A stretch of 64,000 bases of DNA from Leptospira vanthielii serovar Holland str. Waz Holland = ATCC 700522 (GTDB taxonomy: Bacteria > Spirochaetota > Leptospiria > Leptospirales > Leptospiraceae): the NCBI RefSeq assembly GCF_000332455.1, contig NZ_AOGY02000038.1, positions 1-64,000 on the forward strand, in the 5' to 3' direction. Below, in pieces: positions 29,670-40,804 of this stretch. Under the pieces are notes generated by a model. That model searched no databases, was not told the DNA's origin, and saw only the letters and a list, made by a program, of their open reading frames with translations. The position numbers and the translations under genes are program-made. Each line of letters begins with the position of its first letter. Within the stretch, counting starts at the first letter, position 1.

Positions 29670-30593
29670 TTGCTTACCCCTCAAATCAATCTCTTCAAAA
29701 AATCCAATCCCATCCTAGCCCAAGTTGTGGCGAACACCCGTTTGACTCCCGAACTGGGTAAGGGAAAACGCCCAAGTAAGGAAGGCGATTCCGCAGTCCA
29801 CCGAATCACCATCGCTATCGACCACAATACCTATCCCTATATGATCGGCCAAAGCGCTGGGATCATTCCTCCGGGTATTGATCCAGAAAAACAAGCTAAA
29901 GGATCAGCTGACCCGTCGTATACCATTCGTTTGTATTCCATCGCCTCACCATCGTTCAGTTTTGGCCAAACCAAGGACAATATCGAATTTGTGGTCAAAA
30001 GGGACAATGTGTACGATGAAAATGGAAATCTTGTTCATAAGGGCGTTTGTTCCAATTACCTTTGTGATTTAAAACCTGGTGACACGGTGACCATGACCGG
30101 GCCTGCCGGTAAAAAATTCCTCCTGCCTCAAACGGATTTTATTGGCGATATCTTCTTTTTTGCCACAGGAACAGGAATCAGTCCTTATTTTGGAATGGTG
30201 GAAGAACTCCTCGTCCAAAAAATCATCTCCTTCCAAGGAAATGTTTGGTTGGTTTATGGAGCTCCTTACTCCGATGAAATTGTCCTGCGCGATTATTTTG
30301 AAGGAATGGCTAAATCTCATTCCAATTTTCACTTCCTAACGGCAATTAGTCGAGAAGAAAAAAACTCGTTTGATGGCGGAAAGATGTACATCACTCACCG
30401 TGCAAAAGAAAATGCCGAAGCAATTAAAAATGCTGTCAATGAAAACGGTAAGTTTTATATTTGTGGCGGTCCGAAGGGAATGGAAAAAGGAGTCATACAA
30501 GAAATCATGTCTGCTTGCGGAACAGATCTATCGTATGAGGATTTCAAAAAACATCTAGAGGAAAAAGAACAACTTTTTGTAGAGACGTACTAA
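29670..30593 (+). CDS. Ferredoxin-NADP+ reductase, plastid type
   Basis: This 307-residue flavoenzyme exchanges electrons between NADPH and ferredoxin or flavodoxin. FAD-binding RLYSIAS and [10 protein letters not shown], and NADP-binding [10 protein letters not shown] and [11 protein letters not shown], are visible. It ends in ETY, as plastidic-class enzymes do with an aromatic C-terminus. Leptospira is known to have a plastid-type FNR with this extra-domain layout. It begins with TTG after a GAGGA-type site and is followed at once by the PC4-like gene. Confidence 0.9.
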   Translation: MLTPQINLFKKSNPILAQVVANTRLTPELGKGKRPSKEGDSAVHRITIAIDHNTYPYMIGQSAGIIPPGIDPEKQAKGSADPSYTIRLYSIASPSFSFGQTKDNIEFVVKRDNVYDENGNLVHKGVCSNYLCDLKPGDTVTMTGPAGKKFLLPQTDFIGDIFFFATGTGISPYFGMVEELLVQKIISFQGNVWLVYGAPYSDEIVLRDYFEGMAKSHSNFHFLTAISREEKNSFDGGKMYITHRAKENAEAIKNAVNENGKFYICGGPKGMEKGVIQEIMSACGTDLSYEDFKKHLEEKEQLFVETY

Positions 30594-30594
30594 C

Positions 30595-30816
30595 ATGGCA
30601 AAAACAGGAATCATTCGAGACATTGACAAAGGTAGAGGGGAAGTCATCCGTGTGGAGATTTCCGAATACAAAGGCCAAACTTTTTTTAATATTAGAGTTT
30701 GGTACACCGATCCCAACGGTGAACTAAAACCCACTCAGAAAGGGATCGCCATTGCACCGACTCTTGTTGGTGAATTGAAAGAGGCCATCGAAGAAGCAGA
30801 ACGTTGGTTAGCATAA
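30595..30816 (+). CDS. PC4/YdbC-like ssDNA-binding protein
   Basis: This 73-residue protein contains the PC4 beta-sheet pattern ([21 protein letters not shown]) and a C-terminal helix ([13 protein letters not shown]). Bacterial YdbC-like PC4 proteins bind single-stranded nucleic acid as dimers. It starts 1 base after the FNR stop and is likely co-transcribed. Confidence 0.85.
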   Translation: MAKTGIIRDIDKGRGEVIRVEISEYKGQTFFNIRVWYTDPNGELKPTQKGIAIAPTLVGELKEAIEEAERWLA

Positions 30817-30821
30817 ACCAA

Positions 30822-32475
30822 CTATTTGTTTGTATCCCCTTCGTTTGCATAAATAATCCTTTGTAACACTTCTTTGGCAGAGGAAACGTTTTCAGCGACA
30901 CGAATGTGGTTGTACAACCGTGTGATTTCAAAAATCTTTTTTACAGAATCATGAATGTTAGCAACCACAAGTTCCCCCCCCACGACGGCGTAACCAACCC
31001 ACAATTTGAATCACCATCCCAATCGCAGACGAATCAATATGCGAAGTATTGGCAAAATCAAAAATCATATACCTGTATCCTTCTGACATTTTTTGTTCGA
31101 TTAAAAGTTTGATTTCAGGGCATTTATACAAATCAATATCACCTATAGTGCGGTATTCAAAAATTTCATCATGAACGATTACGTCCTTCAAATCTAACTT
31201 TTCTGGACCTTTCATCATCATTTGCGAGTTCATAAACAGATGTTTGTTTAAATCATCCGATTTGGTTGTAATTTTTGTTTCCAAAACCTGCAATCGACCC
31301 AGAACCGATCCCAGTGCATTCGGAGCAAAATGTAGGTTGGTTTTTATATCTTGAATCAGACCAAATAACAAGGCTTTGGCGTCCTCTGTATGACCACGTC
31401 TAATGAAATCCGAAATTTCTTTGATTCCAAGAGTTGCATTGGCAATCAAAATTTCCACAAGAACATCGGGATCTTGTTTTCCCCTATTGTTCCCTTTGGG
31501 AAAACGAAAAGATTCTTTTACTGATTCTAAGGCATTTTGTTGTAATAAATTATAATAGGAAACATTCACTTCGCAAAAAGGAGAATCCGCTTGGTTTATG
31601 CGGTCATCAATTGCCAAACGCAATACTAAATTACGAATGTCGTCGGCTCTGAGATCACCTAACTGGAGATTGATTTTTTGTCTAGAAATGGTTTTGGAAT
31701 CACCCAAAAACTCATCAAATTCCTCTGCGATTTGGTGTGAGGTTTCGGATAAAACCTGTTTCAACCTTACACCTGGTGCCATTTGTAATTCTACATCAAT
31801 TGCCTGTGCATACAAGGCACCAATGTCTCCAAATTCTTCAAAGAATATGTCTGATGCTTTTTCCGGGTTATCGATGTAATGAAAATTTCCCCCGCCAGCT
31901 TTTGCAATTTCTACTAGCATCTCTTCATTAAAATCGTTTCCCACGCCGATGGTTGTGGTGGAGATTCCCATTGCTAAATGATCAGCGGCAATTTTGACAA
32001 GTGCTTCTTTTTCCTTAATTCCCGATGTGGGATTTCCATCTGTGAGTAATAAAACTCGTTTGTATGCGTTCGGAATTTTGGATTGGTTAAGACTTTTCAG
32101 AGCAGACAACCATCCACCACTCAGATTGGTAGAGGTGGCTACTTGAATGTTCCTAATTTTATCGGTCACTGAGACTTTTTCTGTTAGGTGAGTCACCGGT
32201 TGGATGATTTGAACATCAGCTGAATACGCAATGATTGTGACAGCATCATGTCTGGTAAGCCAATTGACTAGGGCACAGGAGGCATCAATCACCGATTCCA
32301 TTTTTTCCCCCTTCATGGACCAACTTTTGTCCACGGCAAGACCGATCACCAAAGGTTTTCGTTCATCAATCTTTGGGTTGGCAGGAGTTCGAAATCGAAG
32401 TAAGAGATGGTTTTCTTGTACCTCTTTTTCTTGAATCAAAGGAAATTCCAATTTGGCATCTACAAACATGACCAT
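30822..32475 (-). pseudogene. VWA-STAS fusion protein, frameshifted in a G8 tract
   Basis: Frame 1 (30958-32475) encodes a von Willebrand A domain with a MIDAS site (VDKSWSMKG, STNLSGG, LLTDGNPT) and a helical middle. It then starts a STAS domain with the expected phospho-Ser motif HIDSSAIG. It stops after GWLRRRGGGTCGC. Frame 2 (30822-31004) continues the STAS domain (GGELVVANIHDSV to the end). The join is a run of eight C/G (30974-30981). With seven the frame is restored and gives about 551 residues; the total span is 3n+1. The gene is a probable anti-anti-sigma-like signalling protein that may be phase-variable, mutated or misread. Confidence 0.85.
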
Positions 32476-32546
32476 AAAATGAAATTCTGAATAAATGTTT
32501 TCGCAAGAACAATTTAAAGTAATCTGGCACAGAGAGAATCAATACA

Positions 32547-33257
32547 ATGTTTGGAAAAATTCATGAAGTTTATTCTTCCATTTCTGGTGAAGGCATTTCA
32601 CAAGGAATCCCTACTGTCTTCATACGATTTGCTGGTTGTTCCTTACGTTGTGGCAAAACGGAAACAAGAGCATTATGGTGTGACACAGCTTACGCACTTG
32701 GACCAAACCAAGGTGAAGAAAAAACTTTGGATTCTGTTTGGAACGATTTAGAAAAATTGGATCCGCGCCACGGATACCAAGTACTACTCACGGGAGGGGA
32801 ACCCTTAGAAGGAAAAAACAGGGATCTATCAGTAGCCCTTGCCAAACGAATCTACGAACACCGAATGAATTTCGGTAGGCCCTACCCTGCATCACGTGTA
32901 GAAACCAATGGAAGCGAAAGGATCACCGAAGATTCCTTTTTTATTTTCACTATGGATTATAAATTACCTGGTTCGGGAATGGAAAACCGGATGGATCAGG
33001 AAAATTTTCGGATTCTAGAAAAGAGACATAATTCACTTGACGAAATCAAGTTCGTTGTGCGAGATAGAATCGACTTTGAGAGAAGTATCGAAGTCATTCG
33101 CGAACAAAAAATACAGACAAATATATTGTATTCGCCAGTCCACGGTGAAGTGGATGCCAAAGAACTAGTCGAATGGATCAAAGTAGACAACCCACCTAAG
33201 TGCCGTTTGTCGCTTCAAATTCACAAAGTGCTTTGGGGAAATCAGAAAGGAGTTTGA
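32547..33257 (+). CDS. queE: 7-carboxy-7-deazaguanine synthase (radical SAM)
   Basis: QueE makes the deazaguanine core of queuosine from 6-carboxytetrahydropterin. The N-terminal YSSISGEG and FIRFAGC are typical; GGEPL and VETNGSE follow. The cluster motif is CSLRC-x9-C followed by DTAYAL, that is CX3CX9C rather than CX3CX2C, so the loop before the third Cys is expanded. The gene overlaps the downstream helicase start by one base (TGATG). FolE, also needed for queuosine, is at 47373. Confidence 0.88.
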   Translation: MFGKIHEVYSSISGEGISQGIPTVFIRFAGCSLRCGKTETRALWCDTAYALGPNQGEEKTLDSVWNDLEKLDPRHGYQVLLTGGEPLEGKNRDLSVALAKRIYEHRMNFGRPYPASRVETNGSERITEDSFFIFTMDYKLPGSGMENRMDQENFRILEKRHNSLDEIKFVVRDRIDFERSIEVIREQKIQTNILYSPVHGEVDAKELVEWIKVDNPPKCRLSLQIHKVLWGNQKGV

Positions 33258-36100
33258 TGGACATCCCTATTCAATTAAGTTTAGATTTTGAAACAACGGT
33301 TGAACCAAAGCAAACAAATGAGTATGGATTCCTCATCGATGAACCAGAGTTAGGTCTAGCTAAAGTCACCAAAGAGATGGCCACCTCAGTGGAGTTGTTC
33401 TTTGAATCTAAAGAAATTTTTCGAACAGTTAATAAATCCAATAAACAATTACAATTTTTAAACCAATATCCAGATTCACTTCGTGACTGGGAAGAATTTC
33501 CCAAAGCCATGGACTTGGCTCTTGCGGCAAGCCAACTCAAACTTACTTATAATTTTAATAAACTGTCTTCTCTTTCCAATTCCAGAACACGACTCCTACC
33601 TCACCAAATTGAGTGTACCTTCATTGTAGCCAATAGTCTAAAACCAAGGTTTATCCTTGCTGATGAAGTAGGCCTTGGAAAAACGATTGAAGCCGGTCTT
33701 GCCATTAAGGAACTCATGTTTCGCCGTGGACTTAAAAAAGTGCTCGTGGTTGCGCCTTCTCCCCTTCTTGTCCAATGGCAACAAGAAATGAAAAACAAAT
33801 TCAACGAAGAATTTGCCATCGTTCGCAGAAAAAACTTTATCACAAACGGCCCCGACCATTGGCGAAACTTTAATAAAATTATCACTTCTATTGATTTTAT
33901 CAAAAACCCAAAATATGCAGAAGAAATTTTAGGAACGAAATGGGACATTGTGGTTTTTGACGAAGCCCACAGGCTCAGACGTGATTATTCTAAAATTACT
34001 CGTGGGTACCTTTTTGCCGAAAAAATTGCACGTAAAACAGAATGTTTACTCCTTCTCACAGCCACACCTTTTCGTGGAAAACTAGAAGAACTCTTTTATC
34101 TCTTACATTTAGTAGATCCAAATATCCTTGGGCCGTACCACACTTTTGTGAACGACTATGTAGTTGGTCAAAAGGGCGATTTAAAGGAAAAAATTTCTAA
34201 GGTTCTTCTTCGTCGCCGAAAGGTAGAAGTGGGTGGGTTTACCAAACGGTTTGCAAAAACAGTTCGAATTGATCTTTCTCCCATCGAACGTGCGTTTTAT
34301 GACGAAACTACCGAATATGTAAAAAGAGAATATAATATGGCTATGGGAACCAAAAACCGTGCCATTGGTTTTGTGATGGTGGTGTTCCAGAAGTTACTCG
34401 ATTCATCTGTAATTGCCCTTCTCTCTGCTTTACAAAAACGTAAATTTATGTTGGAATCCAAATTCCATTATATGAAAGAACATGAAACCACTCTCGATGA
34501 TTGGGATTTGGATGAAACAGAAGGTGTCGAAGAATTCATCACTGAATTAGAAGATGAAGAAATGAGTAGTTTCCAAAGGATCAAACGAGAGCTCTTCACT
34601 CTGAACCGCCTCATTCATTTGGGAAAACAAATCAAAGAAGATAAAAAAACTTTAAAACTAAAAGAAACACTCTATCGCTTAAAAAGAGAAGGCCATAAAA
34701 AATTCATTATCTTTACCCAATTTAGAACCACACAAGACCATTTACAATCTGTATTAGAACCAGACTTCAAAGTATCTCCCTTTCACGGTTCACTCAGTAT
34801 GGATGAAAAAGAAGTAGCCATCCAAAAATTCAAAGAAGACTACGAAATTTTAATTTGTACAGAAGCCGGTGGGGAAGGCCGTAACTTACAATTTGCGAAT
34901 ATACTATTTAACTATGACTTACCGTGGAGTCCTCTCAAGATTGAACAACGAATAGGAAGGATCCACCGTTTTGGACAAAAAGATAATGTTTATATCTTTA
35001 ACTTTGCTTCCAAAGATACAGTTGCTGAAAGAATTCTAGAAGTACTCACAAACAAAATTCGTTTGTTTGAAGAATCGATTGGTGCTTCTGACGACTTACT
35101 GGGAACCATAGAAGAAGAATTGGATTTTAATTCTAGCCTTATGAAGTTTGTGACTGGCACTAAAACCAAAGAAGAATTAGAAACAGAATTTGACCTACGG
35201 ATTCAAGTCGCTCAGAAAGGATTTGAAAAACTCAATGCACTCGTTACTCCCAAAGTATTAGATTTTAATTTAAAAGATTACTACGACCACACACTCGAAG
35301 AAAGGGAATGGAACAATAGCCACTTAGAAGAAGTGGTAGCTCAAGGTTCGAAGTTCTTTCAAAACTATTTACCCGGCTCCCTCACAGCGATCAGTAAAGG
35401 TTCCTACGAATATAAAAATACAGAAGGCAAAGTTAAAAAAGCTACCTTCGATTCTGACTTGGCTCTAACCAATGACTCTCTCGAATTTTTGGCATTTGGA
35501 CATCCTTTTGTAGAAAAGGTAACGGAACTACTCACACAGAGTGATGTCGGTCGTAAAAAAAAGTATCTTATCTCAGAGAACTTAGGGCAGAAAATCCTTT
35601 TTGTTTTCCAAGTGGAATTCGACTTCTCTCTCAAACGAAAGGATCTTTTCTTTATAGAATTTGATCTAAAAAAAAGGAAAACTCTAGTATATACAGAGAA
35701 ACCTACGGAATGGACAGAGGCAAAAACATATATTCCTGAAAAGGAAATCCCTCTTTCGAAACTAGAAGAAGCATTTATCCATTGTTATCCGATTGTTGAA
35801 TCAGAAGCGGAAATTAAAAAAGAAATCCTAAGAAAAGAAACTCTATCCATATTTCAAAAGGAAGAATATAAAGTAGAACTTTCTCACCAGAAAACCATTC
35901 GTCAATTAGAAGAAAAATTGATGCGCCAAGAGGCCGCTTATAAATGGGACAATCGTCCTGAAAAAAAAGCAGTCCTCCACAAAACGATGAAAGAAATCCA
36001 ACGCGCTAAAGACGAATACACTGTGGAAATTCGGAAAATCAAAAACGGTGCCACCATTTTCCATAGAATACGACTATTCCAAACTTATATCAGCATTTAA
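33257..36100 (+). CDS. SNF2/RapA-type helicase
   Basis: This 947-residue protein contains the Walker A segment [18 protein letters not shown], the DEAH box ([12 protein letters not shown]), LLTATPFRG and a C-terminal helicase domain. That second domain includes [29 protein letters not shown] and [11 protein letters not shown] long charged C-terminal extension with coiled-coil character follows (about residues 620-947). The motifs resemble the RapA/HepA branch that remodels protein-DNA or RNA-polymerase complexes. ATG 33257 overlaps the queE stop. Confidence 0.88.
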   Translation: MDIPIQLSLDFETTVEPKQTNEYGFLIDEPELGLAKVTKEMATSVELFFESKEIFRTVNKSNKQLQFLNQYPDSLRDWEEFPKAMDLALAASQLKLTYNFNKLSSLSNSRTRLLPHQIECTFIVANSLKPRFILADEVGLGKTIEAGLAIKELMFRRGLKKVLVVAPSPLLVQWQQEMKNKFNEEFAIVRRKNFITNGPDHWRNFNKIITSIDFIKNPKYAEEILGTKWDIVVFDEAHRLRRDYSKITRGYLFAEKIARKTECLLLLTATPFRGKLEELFYLLHLVDPNILGPYHTFVNDYVVGQKGDLKEKISKVLLRRRKVEVGGFTKRFAKTVRIDLSPIERAFYDETTEYVKREYNMAMGTKNRAIGFVMVVFQKLLDSSVIALLSALQKRKFMLESKFHYMKEHETTLDDWDLDETEGVEEFITELEDEEMSSFQRIKRELFTLNRLIHLGKQIKEDKKTLKLKETLYRLKREGHKKFIIFTQFRTTQDHLQSVLEPDFKVSPFHGSLSMDEKEVAIQKFKEDYEILICTEAGGEGRNLQFANILFNYDLPWSPLKIEQRIGRIHRFGQKDNVYIFNFASKDTVAERILEVLTNKIRLFEESIGASDDLLGTIEEELDFNSSLMKFVTGTKTKEELETEFDLRIQVAQKGFEKLNALVTPKVLDFNLKDYYDHTLEEREWNNSHLEEVVAQGSKFFQNYLPGSLTAISKGSYEYKNTEGKVKKATFDSDLALTNDSLEFLAFGHPFVEKVTELLTQSDVGRKKKYLISENLGQKILFVFQVEFDFSLKRKDLFFIEFDLKKRKTLVYTEKPTEWTEAKTYIPEKEIPLSKLEEAFIHCYPIVESEAEIKKEILRKETLSIFQKEEYKVELSHQKTIRQLEEKLMRQEAAYKWDNRPEKKAVLHKTMKEIQRAKDEYTVEIRKIKNGATIFHRIRLFQTYISI

Positions 36101-36133
36101 ATTCATTTACATAGAATTTCCAAAGGATAGACT

Positions 36134-37405
36134 TTGGAAATGTTCTTTCCAAAAATTGCATTCTGGATTCAAATTCTCGTATCTTTATTGTTAGGTTTGA
36201 TACTTGGAATCCTGCTAAATCCAGAAACAGGCCTTGTATCAACACTCACTTTAAAACCATATTTACTATGGATGAAACTTCCCGGAGATATCTTTCTAAA
36301 TTTACTTCAGATGATTATGATCCCCTTAGTTATAGTCTCTATAGCTCTCGGTGTTTCTAGTTTACGAAATTTAAAAGATCTTTGGAACCTAGGAAGCAAA
36401 ACTCTCCTCTACTTTATTTTTACTACGATCATATCAGTAAGTATCGGAATTTCATTAGCACTCATCATCAAACCGGGAAATCACATCCAAACCCAATCAG
36501 TAGAAATTAGCACAAACAACTCCGACGCTAAGTTAAATCAAAATTTAGAATCGGTTCCAGAAACCATAGCAAATATCATTCCTAAAAACCTAGTCATTGT
36601 TTGGTCCAAACAGCAGATGTTATCAGTAGTTTTTTTTGGTATGATCTTAGGGATTTTTTTTCTAACTTCTCGTGAATCAGGTGCAGCGTTAAAAGCTTTT
36701 TGTCATTCCTTAGAAAGTTTTTGTTTATGGGTTGTGGCTACTGCAATGAAACTAGCTCCCTTGGCCGTTTTAGGTTTGATGAGTTATGCCATGGTCCAGA
36801 TCGGCTTTTCACTGTTATTTGGACTTGTTTCATATATTGGGACAGTAATATTGGGACTTTTTTGTATCCTTGTTTTCTACTCTGTTTTGATTCTGATTTT
36901 TACAGGAAAGAATCCTCTTCGTTTTTTGAACCAGGTTCGTGAAATTCCCTTACTTGGATTTTCCACTTCTAGCTCTAGCTCTGTCCTTCCCTATTCTTTA
37001 AAACTTGCCAAAGAGAAATTAAAATTGAAAGAGACAGTGGCAGATTTTGTTCTTCCCCTCGGTGCTACTATCAATATGGACGGAACCGCATTGTACCAAG
37101 CTATTGCGACCGTATTTCTAAGTCAGGTATACCAAGTAAATCTTTCATCTTTAGACTTGTTTTTGTTAGTTGGAACGGTAACGGCGGCTTCGATTGGAAC
37201 GGCCGCAACACCGGGGGTTGGACTCGTCATACTTGCATCCATCTTATATACATTTCACATACCCATTGAAGGAATCACTATCCTTTTTGGAGTTGACCGC
37301 TTTTTAGATATGTGTAGAACTTCAGTAAATCTAACCGGCGATTTATCATGCGCATTTATCATGGACCATATCTGGAAGGAAACTAAACCCAATGAAGAAA
37401 ATTAA
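36134..37405 (+). CDS. Dicarboxylate/amino acid:cation symporter (DAACS)
   Basis: This 423-residue protein has about eight membrane helices and the DAACS signatures: the FSTSSSSSVLP serine hairpin, the NMDGTALYQ motif and the C-terminal DRFLDMCRTSVN. It imports glutamate, aspartate or C4-dicarboxylates using Na+ or H+; the exact substrate is not resolved. The stop overlaps the next lipoprotein start by 14 bases. Confidence 0.9.
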   Translation: MEMFFPKIAFWIQILVSLLLGLILGILLNPETGLVSTLTLKPYLLWMKLPGDIFLNLLQMIMIPLVIVSIALGVSSLRNLKDLWNLGSKTLLYFIFTTIISVSIGISLALIIKPGNHIQTQSVEISTNNSDAKLNQNLESVPETIANIIPKNLVIVWSKQQMLSVVFFGMILGIFFLTSRESGAALKAFCHSLESFCLWVVATAMKLAPLAVLGLMSYAMVQIGFSLLFGLVSYIGTVILGLFCILVFYSVLILIFTGKNPLRFLNQVREIPLLGFSTSSSSSVLPYSLKLAKEKLKLKETVADFVLPLGATINMDGTALYQAIATVFLSQVYQVNLSSLDLFLLVGTVTAASIGTAATPGVGLVILASILYTFHIPIEGITILFGVDRFLDMCRTSVNLTGDLSCAFIMDHIWKETKPNEEN

Positions 37406-38243
37406 ATATACAGTTTTGTTAGGAATCTTAGTATTCCTCATCCAATGTGATACAAAAAAAGATTATTTTGATGATGTTGGAGCCAATCTACTTTGTACTA
37501 CATACGCAGTCTGTAACGGTGAAACACCTGCTAAAACTGGCATCATCGGCGATAGTTGGACAGATCTCCTTCTTGGATTTCCAGCAGTAGAAACACTTAG
37601 ACCTCAATTGGAAAATCGGTTTCATTATAAATTCGTTGGTGCAACCCTTGGTGGAAAAACCTTACAACAGGTAGTCAACCAAGGTCTTCAGTTTCAAGTC
37701 ATAGACCAAGGTGGGGCAGATATGAAGGTAATCATTCTATCCTTAGGTGGAAATGATATCCAAGCAAACCTCTCCGAATATATCGGAAAAGTGGAAACGG
37801 TTCAAGCGCAGCGATTTGCAACCATCAAAGCAAACCTCAAACAGATGATCATTTCCGGTAATGCCTACAAAATTTCGAAATTTGGGGGTCCACCTTTAAA
37901 ATGGATCATCCATGGATACGACTATCCCAATCCATATATGGCACCTGTCATTGCTGGTTCAGATGAAGGATGCAAATCTAAGTTTGATAGCATCGGACTT
38001 GTTGTTCCTGATGCAGCGGTATTTACCTCTAACCAATTAGATGCATTCAATAACTTACTTCTTGATACAGTTCGAGAAGAACCTTCTCTCATCTATGCAG
38101 ATTTAAGAAATACGTTAGGTGGGAAACCGAATTCGCGAGCAGAATTTATGTTAGATTGTATTCATGCAAATAACTTAGGTTATACTTATCTTGCAGATAA
38201 ATTTGCAAGATTAATCTATCCGATTACTAATATAGGATTTTAA
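37392..38243 (+). CDS. SGNH/GDSL-like esterase lipoprotein
   Basis: This 283-residue protein has a lipobox leader (FLIQC). The SGNH catalytic blocks are GIIGDSWTD (Ser nucleophile), SLGGNDI and DCIHANNLG (Asp/His). It is a probable envelope esterase or acyl-hydrolase. It overlaps the symporter and is followed within 2 bases by the interrupted outer-membrane gene, so the three belong to one transcription unit. Confidence 0.8.
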   Translation: MKKIKYTVLLGILVFLIQCDTKKDYFDDVGANLLCTTYAVCNGETPAKTGIIGDSWTDLLLGFPAVETLRPQLENRFHYKFVGATLGGKTLQQVVNQGLQFQVIDQGGADMKVIILSLGGNDIQANLSEYIGKVETVQAQRFATIKANLKQMIISGNAYKISKFGGPPLKWIIHGYDYPNPYMAPVIAGSDEGCKSKFDSIGLVVPDAAVFTSNQLDAFNNLLLDTVREEPSLIYADLRNTLGGKPNSRAEFMLDCIHANNLGYTYLADKFARLIYPITNIGF

Positions 38244-38641
38244 ATATGAAAAATATAATAATCATTTCTCTTTTTATTATTTCGTTGGCTTCATCCTTAT
38301 ATTCGCAACCTGCCAATAGTGGTTTTGCACACCCATTACAAATTGAACCGGTGGCCGTGTATACAAAGCTCAAAGGTAATGTTGGTTATTGGCACAAGGA
38401 CTTCAATGGAGTCAAAGAAATAAACAAAAACATTAACATTGAAGGTGAATACAAATTTACAGATTCTTTTTCAGTAATATCCTCTATTGGTCGCAACGAT
38501 TATTCACAAACTGATACAGCAAAAGAAGTTACTTGGGATCGTTGGAATGCTGGGATCAAATACGTATTCCAGTTCAGATGAAAACGCAATTTTGCTGACC
38601 TAAATTAAGCTAATACTCCAAGCCGAAAATGGAGATTAGAG

Positions 38642-38956
38642 ATGGAAAAACAAGTAAGAGAAAGACGTACGTTCAAAGCGGATGACAAGATAGGCATCAT
38701 CCGAAAACACCTATTAAAATCAAAGTTGGTAGACACCTGTGATGAATATCGGATTCATCCAACCATGATGCAAAATTGGTTAAAAATAGTATTGGAAGCA
38801 GGACGCGAAGCATTGGCTGGGTCGAATCAAAAAGAATCCAATGAAAACAAGAAACTGATAGAAAAGTATGAAAAGGAACTGGAGAGGAAAAACAGAATCA
38901 TAGCCGAACTCACAGGGGAGATCATCGACCTAAAAAAAGAAGCTGGGGAGCTCTGA
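38642..38956 (+). CDS. IS3-family transposase OrfA
   Basis: This 104-residue protein has a basic HTH region (about residues 8-50; KADDKIGIIRKHL and HPTMMQNWLK). A charged leucine-zipper-like coil follows. The slippery run of seven A (38932-38938) lies near the 3' end; -1 slippage there enters the orfB frame. It is complete here, unlike in copy 1. Confidence 0.9.
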   Translation: MEKQVRERRTFKADDKIGIIRKHLLKSKLVDTCDEYRIHPTMMQNWLKIVLEAGREALAGSNQKESNENKKLIEKYEKELERKNRIIAELTGEIIDLKKEAGEL

Positions 38957-39937
38957 CAGGATTACATGTTTCGACTGCATTAAAGCATGAGATTGTAAAT
39001 ACCTTAGATCGGCTGAAAGAGGCGTCAGGTCTCCCCATCAAATACCTGTGTAGTAAAATAGATGTAAATCCAGGCAAGTTAACTGTTTGGAGAAAATGTA
39101 AAAACAAATCACCAAAGAAAGTAATTCCAAAATCGCATTGGATAACACCAGAGGAACGAAAGGCAGTTGAAGATTACAAACGAAATCATCCATTCAAAGG
39201 ATATGTTCTTTTGGCATGGATGATGATTGATGAAAACGTAATACGTGGCGTCCTTCTAGTGTATACGCCACGTATTGGTGGACTGTGGTTTAAACCGCAG
39301 ATGGCAAAAGCCCTTGGGAGAATCCAAGAAAACAGGTTTTGATCAACCTAAAGCTATTCATGAACACTGGCATATGGACATATCATATATCAATTTTAAA
39401 GGAAGTTTTGTTTACTTGATATCAGTGTTAGACGGATTTTCACGTGCAGTCCTTGCATGGTCAATCAGTACTCGAATGGAGTCACTTGATACACAGTTAG
39501 TTTTATGGGATGCATGCGACAAATGGCTTGGAGGCGATAAGTTTTTAGCGGTTCGTCTCATAACTGACAATGGATCTCAATTCTTGACTAAGGAATTCAA
39601 ACAAATTTTGAAAGAATTTTCAATCCATAATGTTCGGACTTCTGTAAATCATCCTCAGTCCAACGGGAAACTAGAAAGATTTCATGGAACCATTAAGACT
39701 GAGTTAATCCGTGAAATACCAATGTATTCACTCGAACAAATTAGAGAAGAAGTTGGTAAATGGATTGAAGAATACAATTCGGTAAGACTTCATTCTGCAA
39801 TCGGTTACGTAACACCTATGGATGTGTTTTATGGTCGCAAGGAAAAGATTTTAGCAGAAAGAAAAGAAAAACTACTTGAAGCAAAATTGAAGAGAAAAGA
39901 ATACTCGGTAAAGGCTAATATAAGGCTTGTTGCTTAG
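38939..39937 (+). pseudogene. IS3-family orfB transposase, frameshifted
   Basis: The frame is open from the slippery site through WITPEERKAVEDYK to DEN, then breaks in the 39240-39276 hairpin and meets a stop near 39342. The remainder (from 39275) carries HMDISYI, the intact LDGFSR, TDNGSQF and GKLERFHG. Compared with copy 1, the segment encoding IAYMSPSSVYRIL is altered and one base longer. Confidence 0.85.
39240..39276. repeat. Perfect 12-bp inverted repeat inside IS copy 2
   Basis: AATACGTGGCGT and ACGCCACGTATT pair exactly around a 13-base loop that is identical to copy 1. Both arms differ from the copy 1 sequence, so the hairpin is a new change that also adds one base. Confidence 0.92.
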
Positions 39938-40486
39938 CTTAATTTTGAATCTCAAAATTCTGTTTTTCACTGAACTAAGACATACGGAAAAGTCTTTGAA
40001 AATGGTTCATCGCAATTTCTCATCGGTGGCGGTTTGCGACTCTACGATAAAAAAAGAAATGCTGAATTCAGAGAAAGAGAAAATCCAGATTATTATTTAA
40101 TCAGACCCAACTTTGGACTCGGTTATAAATACGGTATCTTTCAAATCATGTCTGAGTTTCGGTTCCAAACGGAAACCAACCGACATGGAAAAGAATCTAG
40201 TTTGCAAGAATTCAAAAGGTACTACCAAGTGGGAATTGCTCCCTCTTTTGCTATTGCGGATTCCGTTCGTATATTTACAGAAATTGAATATAGAGAACCA
40301 ATCGACAGAGCCGCAGATAAAAATTTAAGATATTTTAATTTTTATCCCGGTATCTCCATGAATACAGAAAGTTTTGGAACATTTAGTTTTTCTCTCCTAC
40401 TTGGCATTTTACCGAAAGAAGACAATGCTATGGATCGTGGAATTCGTTTTTCTTACTTCTACTTTTTTGATACAAATCAATAAAGT

Positions 40487-40804
40487 ATGAGAATACTTTG
40501 GATGTTACCGCTTGTGTTACACTTTTATCATTGTCTCAGTGTACAAATTGGAAATCCTTCGGTAACGTTATTTCAAAACAAAGGGCAAGAGGGCTGGCAT
40601 TCTCCGGGAAAAGTTCCTTTAGTAACCGACAGTTTTGTTGAAGCATGCACCACAAACTATTTCGGATTGGTTAGTATAGGTAATGCAAGTTTAGAATTCA
40701 TCCCGCGCCATTCTCGACCTAAAGAAATTCATAGCCTAGACCATTATTATAAAAAACAATATTTCTTTTTCCAAGAACTTTGTTTACGCATCACCGGACG
40801 ATGA
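40487..40804 (+). CDS. TRL-like small protein (3 of 4)
   Basis: This 105-residue product has an N-terminal signal (VLHFYHC, possible lipobox). The TRL-type order is present: a GNPSVTLF segment, Cys before TNYFGLVSIGNASLEF, and a final FQELCLRI. It starts 4 bases after the interrupted outer-membrane gene and overlaps the next gene by ATGA. Its function is unknown. Confidence 0.65.
   Translation: MRILWMLPLVLHFYHCLSVQIGNPSVTLFQNKGQEGWHSPGKVPLVTDSFVEACTTNYFGLVSIGNASLEFIPRHSRPKEIHSLDHYYKKQYFFFQELCLRITGR

Larger units (their letters stand above)
38565..39982 (+). mobile_element. IS3-family insertion sequence, copy 2, with TACG target duplication
   Basis: This 1418-bp element is flanked by direct TACG (38561-38564 and 39983-39986). 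Ends are imperfect inverted repeats (left TATTCCAGTTCAG, right complement TGTCTTAGTTCAG). OrfA is intact. OrfB is broken by a one-base net insertion inside a hairpin at 39240-39276. It is nearly identical to copy 1, in inverted orientation about 37 kb away. Confidence 0.93.
38246..40483 (+). pseudogene. Outer-membrane beta-barrel protein gene interrupted by IS copy 2
   Basis: Removing the IS and one TACG repeat joins 38246-38564 to 39987-40483 in frame and gives a 271-residue protein. It has a signal peptide (ending SSLYSQ), alternating beta-strand-like segments and an aromatic-rich C-terminus (FSYFYFFDTNQ). The 5' part now ends in the IS after QFR. The insertion must inactivate it and may be polar on the TRL-like genes downstream. 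The family is not recognised. Confidence 0.9.
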
